A DNA stretch of 64,000 nucleotides from positions 303,442 through 367,441 of the forward strand of contig NW_003314378.1 in NCBI RefSeq assembly GCF_000143415.4, given 5' to 3'. Below, in pieces: positions 57,640 to 64,000 of the stretch. The notes under the pieces are model-generated. The model did no database searches, was not told the origin of the DNA, and saw only the letters and a program-made list of their open reading frames with translations. The stretch is from Selaginella moellendorffii. Its lineage: Eukaryota; Streptophyta; Lycopodiopsida; Selaginellales; Selaginellaceae. Numbering within the stretch: position 1 is the first letter of the stretch; each line of letters begins with the position of its first letter. The position numbers and the translations under genes were made by a program.

Positions 57640-60600
57640 GATTGAGCAGGATGAAACACGATGATCAGTGTGTACGTGTTGCATGAGTGTGGTAAGCAAG
57701 CAATCCACCTCTATGCATACTTATGTCTAGAAGGGACAAAATGGGTTGATGTTTTGCCAGGTAGCAATTTTGTCTCTACCCAGGTTGTTCTTATTAGCAT
57801 GTATATTGAGTGCAATAGTCTTGAAGTTCAAGTATCTTTTAGTGGAGTTTTGAGCCTTGGACAATTGTCATTTAGCACATATAGTTGGCATGGAAAGTTG
57901 CAATATACATTTGTGATAGAGCAAAATGCACTAGGAAGGCTTGAGATAAAAAAAATGTGATGAATGATGGGATAAAGTGAAAGTGATAGATCCAGAAAAC
58001 AATTGAGAACTCACCAAGAAATCGTAAAAGCTCATATATGAAAAAAGTTGATGCAACCTTGTGGCTGAAATCCAAGCTGGAACCCATGCACCAAGGTAGT
58101 AAAACCTGAAGACAAAAGAGAAGAGGTGAAAGAAAATGGAGAAAAAAAAAAAAGAAAAAAGAAGTCATTACATTAATGCTTTGAGGTGGCAATGATTGTG
58201 AGCATGTGGAAGCTCATGGCCAATTTTATTGGCGAGCACATATGAACCACCCTCCACTTAGCACTAGATGAAGTAGAGGCTAAGCCACTGTGAAGAAAAT
58301 TTGGAGGATGAAGTGAACTTTTTGAGAAGAACAAGTTGTTCAGGAGAAAAGATGATTAAACTAGGAACTTTGGAGTCAATGTCTGCCTTGGTTTGCTCAA
58401 TTGAAGCCCTACATTGCTCATCAAGGGCAAGGATCTTCATGTCACGAGCATGAAGCTTGTCCATGTTGGAAAGTTGGAAGTTTGTAGTATGGCGCAAAGA
58501 TAGCGCAAGCAATAATACTTGGAAATCTATGAAAGTACAAGTAGTCTAATCAAATAAAGAGGCTAGGCTACTCTCACTCATAATCATTGTTCCCACTTCA
58601 AAGGTCACGGACACCATAGAATGCACGTGCTTTATTGGAGTACCATGATGAAGGCTCTAAGATTAAGCTGCAATTGAGAGGAGATCCTCCACATAAGGTC
58701 CACACTTGAAAAGAAATGATGTCATCAGAAGAGCCTCCACTAGGAAGATTGGCAACTCTTGAAGTTGGCCATCACTCTGATCAAACTAAGTGTTTGCTAT
58801 GATAAGTGGGAAAGCCTGTGTAAATAGTATTGCACTGGAACATGTTGAACTCAGGCTGTCATGGATCTTCGATCAACTCAAGAAAGATAACAATCAGCGA
58901 GTGGGGAAAGGGTGTCGAGGAAGATAATATTGGCTTGAAGGATATTGATTGGCTTTGAGATAGTCCTAGAGGCTATTCTTGAAGCTTTCCCAACAAAGAG
59001 TGTCCACAAGCATTATAGAAACAAGAAGTTCAGTGATTGTCGCTAATCTCTATTATGCCGAGTGACCAATTTGTAATGCCTCAAACCTAATCATGCCAAA
59101 CTTGTCCAATGATGAGGGAGTCCTTCAAAGGTGTGGAGCTGAACTTTTGGTAGTTTACCACCACAAAGTTCAAAAAAGATTCCACCCCATTAATGTAAAC
59201 TCGAACACTACATCAAATGCCCGTGGGGATAACAATGTAGTTTGCAAACATCTTTAGGATCAGAGTTGTGCTTCTAGAGACTCGAAAACCTGCTCTTGTG
59301 GCTGAAGAGATCACATTTCTCCCAAATCCAAAATTGACAAAAGCATTGATGATGGGAGAACTATCGCCAAAGCCTATAGGTGCAAAAATTGCATCTAGAT
59401 TAGAAGAGGAGGCTGTGTCAATGATGTGCACATCCAATAGGAAAGAGGCTATGGCTTTAGTAGACCTTGTAAAGTCCTTTAGATGCTATCTAAAGCTAGG
59501 AATCATACATAAAAGCTCACACCACAAAAAGGTGACAAATGTTTCCATCAATTGTTGAAGTGCACACTCCAAGTCCCTACCAAAGGAAGGTGCAAGATAT
59601 CTGGGAAGGAGAGGCGTGAATGGGAGTTTGCATGCCACCTTTAGTGTTGGATTAGTGATTGCTGAAGGAGCTGGATCGCCATCAATTTTCTCTTGATCAG
59701 TTGTTTTCTTCTTTTGTGCTCATGTGGCTATTGTCTTTGCAAACTCTTCCTTGGGATCTTGATTGCATTGACTTGTCCCATTAGAGATTTTCCTTTGTTG
59801 GAAGATGACGAAGGTACATCCTCGATTGCATGCTGCTCAAGCTGTTGTTAGTAGCAATCCTTTGCTTGTGTTATAGTGCTATTATCAGTGAATGGTTGCT
59901 CTTGGAGACATTGAAAACATGGTGGTCACAGCTCTAGATAAAGCTTCCAACACCTCTCTATGCTGTGAGTTGTGATGTTGCAATGGGAGCAATACTATAA
60001 GTGACTAAGTTTTCCATTTTACTTTAGTCATTTAACCGCATCTCCGACCACTTGGAGGAGTCTCATTCACAACTTCCATAAGTCCCAGTTAGGACTTGGG
60101 GCTTGCTAGCTCCGAGAATGGCATCCATGCCACTCAACCTTTGCACTTGGTCCAAGTGCTCCACGTGTCTGATCCCATGACTGACACCCCAAAGCACCAC
60201 TGACATATCGGCCCGTTACGCTAAGGCCATGCCCATTCACCTTGGTCACACTGGTGGTCTAACGCCACTTACATCATAGTCCTATCTCTCAAAGACTGGG
60301 CCATCCGTCTGTGAGTGATCATCCCAGATCTACTCCTTAACATCCTTAGGATGCCCGTAGACATGGGGAATAGCCTTCCCCGACAACTCTTTTCCAGTCC
60401 CCACCAAGTCCCTTTCTGTCCATGGCCGTGTTCGCTAACACTGCCACTAGATCAAGGCTCACAGGCTCGACCTCTAAGTCCCACTATCCTTTGGGACTTC
60501 TTCATCATGTGACCATATCCTTGGTCACTGCACTAGAGGACTGCTCCTCTTCCCTTTCACCGTTTGGGACTTTGTGACAACATTCCAGAACACCGTGGCC

Positions 60601-60660
60601 TTATGCAAGCCTCATGGGTACTCTCCCTGCCTTTCGCCTTTAAGTGCTCTAGCCATGGGC
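57640..60660. other. Gene-poor region
   Basis: Only short open frames without recognisable domains (for example 59268-59558). It looks like old, decayed repetitive DNA, but I cannot name an element. Confidence 0.4.
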
Positions 60661-60666
60661 TTAGAG

Positions 60667-61368
60667 TTAGGTTCCGTTGAGCCACGCCAGGTATCCAAGT
60701 AGGTAGTGCCACCCACACTTGGACTGGGAGCATTGGCCAGTCGATCTCCCGGGGGAACTAGAGCTGGCTCTTGAACACTTCACCAAGTTACCCACTTGTC
60801 GGTCTGTGTTCACTTTAGTCTTGGACTTCCCAGTGGGCAGCTCATCACCCAACACTGGGTATAGCCTTCCTGGGCCAAATTGGCCTTTCCTGGCCCAACT
60901 GGCTCCACTGCAGTCCTCCCCCTTACTATACTTTTGGAGCTCACCAAACCCCCTAGGGTCTGGGAGACAAACACTTTGGGCTTTCACCCTCTTAGACTCG
61001 AACTCGGACTCGGACTCGGACTCAGACTCGGACTCAGACTCGGACTCAGACTCAGACTCAGACTCGGACTCAGACTCGGACTCGGGCTTGGGCTCGATCT
61101 CGGCCTCAGTCTCGGCCTCGGTCTCGGTCTTGGTCCCGATCTCGGTCTCGGTCTCGGTCCCAGTCTCGGTCCTGGTCTCAGACTCCATCTCGAACTCCAT
61201 CTCGGGTCCATCTTGGACTCCATCTCGGACTCCATCTCGGACTCTATCTCGGGTCCATCTCAGACTCCATCTCGGGTCCATCTCAGATCCCATCTCGGGT
61301 CCATCTCGGACTCTTCCACGTGTCATGTTTTGGTCCTCTTGTGTCTTCTTTTCTAGAGACTCACTCAT
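60667..61368 (-). other. Open frame driven by hexanucleotide repeat
   Basis: A 233-codon frame from an ATG at 61368. Its middle is Ser-Glu, Thr-Glu and similar dipeptides encoded by the hexamer array, and the ends show no known domain. The opposite strand is also open (Ser-Asp repeats), which follows from a repeat whose period is a multiple of three. I do not call it a gene. Confidence 0.25.
60995..61320 (+). repeat. CTCGGA/CTCAGA hexanucleotide array
   Basis: About 0.3 kb of imperfect hexamers CTCGGA, CTCAGA and CTCGGT, grading at the right end into a longer unit with CTCCATCTCGGA and GGGTCCATCTC. Confidence 0.95.
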
Positions 61369-61429
61369 GGCTCGCCTCGTGCTTGTTCCTCGAGCACTTC
61401 GTTGGGAATTCCACTCCCACTCTTGACCT

Positions 61430-64000
61430 TTTCAAGTCGAAGCTTTTAGTCTAAATGTGTTACGATCGTTTGGCTTTCACTTTGGCCACTACCACGTGGC
61501 ACCCTTTCGGCTCCACTTTGGGGCCTATGGATTTCGTGTCTCACAAATACCAAGAGTGTGGAGCACATTGTGGCTTCTCAGCCTACTGTAAGTGGTAAGT
61601 ATGGAGCTCTTGAAGGATTTTCTCTTGCATTTGCTATTGTTATTAGATGATCTCCTTGTACCCTACAAGCTCTATCAAAGCCTTCTTAATCACTGTAGGA
61701 AATTTGTCATCAGCAAGAGCAGGAGCAGTAGTTATATGAGAGATAGCTGCATATGAAGCTCCCTCAACCTTGGAGATACTAAGCTCCTAGAGAAGATCAC
61801 ACTCTAAAGTCTCAGCAGTTGCAAAAGTCTCATGACATATCCAAAATTACCTCTTGAGCATCTTGTGTTAGAAATTCCTCTTGAGTCTAGAGATGAATGC
61901 CGTGATACTATGAGGCTCATTGGTGATCACCTGCTGCTCCACACACTCTTTCTATAGGCACTAAAATGCATCATATACTTTAGCACTGACTCACTAGCTC
62001 TTTGTTGAAAGGCAAACAAGTCCATAAATAAACAATTTGCCGGCCACTGCTAATCAAAATGTGATTTGAATAAGGTCTTGAATGTGGTGTAGTCCACCAT
62101 ATCTGCCTCCAAAAAGAGTCTCTGCCCATGCTGTTGCTCAGTTAGTAAGCGATTGAGAGAGGTCTCGAAGCTTATGATCATCATCACCAATGTCATTTGA
62201 TGCATAATATTGCTCAAACTGAAGAATGTGTATCTTGGCCAAGATGTCCCCATTGCCTAATAAGTAAGGCAAGTCCATCCCATGTTGCACAATATGAATT
62301 ACAGGAGGAACTACTATAATAATGGATGCTCAAACTTGCTATTTGCCAAAGACTCTGAATCCTCCTCAGTTGAGAGAGCCATTTGATAATATAGCTCATA
62401 ATAGATATGTGAATAATGATTGTTAAACCTAAGGAATATTGCTAATAATATGCAAGCATCAAATATGTATGGATCTACTATAAACGGGCATAAAATAATG
62501 CAGTCACTACATGTAACAAATGCTCCTAAAGAGTGAAAACTTCTTGGCTTTTGGAATGCTCTAAATCTAATGCAAAGATCTCATAGCAAAAAAAAAATGG
62601 CTAGAGAATTTAAGGAGAACCCTAAAAATTAGCACTCACCAACATTCAGAAGTTTGCAAAGACAAAAACTGTGAATATCTCAATCTCTAGAGTGCCAAAA
62701 AGCATGAGCAATAGTGCATCAGAAAACCCTTGATGCCATCTACATAGCCATAAAAAGAAAAATTGGCCAAAATTGCCCAAAATTGAGCGAAAACAACTGA
62801 AACCACCCCTTGTACTCAAAATAAATGAACAAGTGGGAAATTGTTTCAAACTTTTTATATTGCCATTAAATGTTTTATGCAAGTACACAATAAAAAGATC
62901 TGGTGAGGATTTATCCAAAACACTCAAGAAAGATGAAAGTGATGTTGAAACTAGAAAGAATAATCCCTTTAAAATCACAACTGTGTAATATGTAATAAAA
63001 ATAGCACCAAAACTCATGATTCTTTGCAAATTCCCTTGCAAGAAAGGACTTTAATGAAAGCTAAAAAGCAAAGGGAAAAACTCAAGAAAGAAATTTCACA
63101 AAACACTCAGGAAATCTTATTGTTAGAGTTTTAGAACTCAACTGTAAAAAGAGAAGAAAAAAAGGAGCAAGAGAAAATGAAAAATCTCCCCACTTTTTAA
63201 ACTCCACTCATCAAGAAAGCACTTTTTGGAATCCTCATGACCAGATCTAAATGCCCACTCATGCAATTCTCCAAATCCATGCTAAAATTTCAAGTTTAAA
63301 CCTCTAAAACTAAACTGTGAAGACAAGGGTAAATTGTGAAAGAAAAATGCTTGCATGCAATTTAATTCTCCACCAAATCAAGTGTTCTTTAACTCTCTAG
63401 AAAGAGGAGGAGAAGTTTCTTTGACTCAAATAAGGCACAACCAAAGTGAATGCTTCTATCATTAGAAATCTCTTCAAAATCGAGTGAAATAAAGTGAAGT
63501 GGAAAAACAACACCAAGAACTCTAGATCTATGAGTCTGTGTTTTAAATTCGTGTAAGGGGAGCTTTTATTAGTGCTAGAGATCCCCCAAACATGAATCTA
63601 GCCACTAAAACTCCAAAATCTCTCTATCCATCTAGAAAATTCTCTTATTCTCCAACGAAAGCTAAACTAACTTGTTGTCGCGAATGTGACTTTAGGTATC
63701 GAAAGTTACCTGTCGGCTAGTCCTTACGGACACTTTTACCTTACTGCCACGATGGCAGGAGGTCGATATTGCTGGGCCCGTTATTAGTTTCCGCCTAAGC
63801 TAGTTGAGAAACTGGTCATCACATGTGCACTTAGACCGGAAGGGCACTAAGGAAGGAAATCCTACATTGCCATTTGTCAAGCAGACTTGACACGGTGATG
63901 AGAAACTCATGATGTTGGCTTGCACTTGCTAGTGTTGGGAACCCCCGCAATATTGAGATTGGTCCCTCAATATTGCTAAATGATAGCTTACCGTGTCTGC
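61430..64000. other. Gene-poor region with possible retroelement relics
   Basis: Minus-strand frames near 62050-62400 vaguely resemble a retrotransposon gag but change frame often. The rest is AT-rich and non-coding. Nothing else recognised. Confidence 0.3.

Overview
The window looks like nuclear DNA of an early-diverging vascular plant, most likely a lycophyte such as Selaginella. It carries land-plant genes (GT37 fucosyltransferase, germin-like proteins, a CONSTANS-like factor, ANGUSTIFOLIA, a BAHD acyltransferase) together with a flavodiiron protein, a family absent from angiosperms. Introns are very short, mostly about 50-90 nt. The species call is inference.

1-21.7 kb is a rearranged duplication cluster. 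One unit contains, in order: a small secreted-peptide gene, a xyloglucan-fucosyltransferase-like gene, a leucine-rich-repeat fragment, a PP2C phosphatase gene, a spacer, a germin-like gene, a PPR fragment and Copia scraps. The left arm (about 1-9.9 kb) holds one unit and the start of a second in direct order. The right arm (about 13.46-21.66 kb) holds the same material inverted. A truncated, stop-riddled Copia element (about 9.9-13.46 kb) separates the arms. Two germin genes (6344-7009 and 20478-21143) encode identical proteins and the peptide genes are open. Every fucosyltransferase and PP2C copy is broken, mostly at different positions in each copy.

21.7-22.8 kb is AT-rich spacer. 23.3-47.6 kb is a dense island of intact genes: plastid phosphoserine aminotransferase (-), flavodiiron protein (-), ribosomal protein P1 (+), three-EF-hand protein (+), BAHD acyltransferase (+), LysM protein (+), SNF2/RING helicase-like ATPase (+), STK16-like kinase (-), ABCE1 (+), short-chain dehydrogenase (+), CONSTANS-like B-box/CCT protein (+) and ANGUSTIFOLIA (-). 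These are mostly housekeeping or plastid functions with no evident shared pathway.

47.6-57.6 kb is a second duplication zone. It has three copies of a ~250 bp tRNA-like/SINE-like repeat, each next to the 5' part of ANGUSTIFOLIA or a relic of it, and three copies of the GPI-transamidase subunit gene PIG-T. Only the middle PIG-T copy keeps an intact 3' half, and its 5' half is lost at a 100-N assembly gap. Between them lies 2 kb of AT-rich DNA that contains a diverged ~1.06 kb tandem duplication. 57.6-64 kb is gene-poor, with degenerate repeat-like DNA and a 0.3 kb hexanucleotide array.
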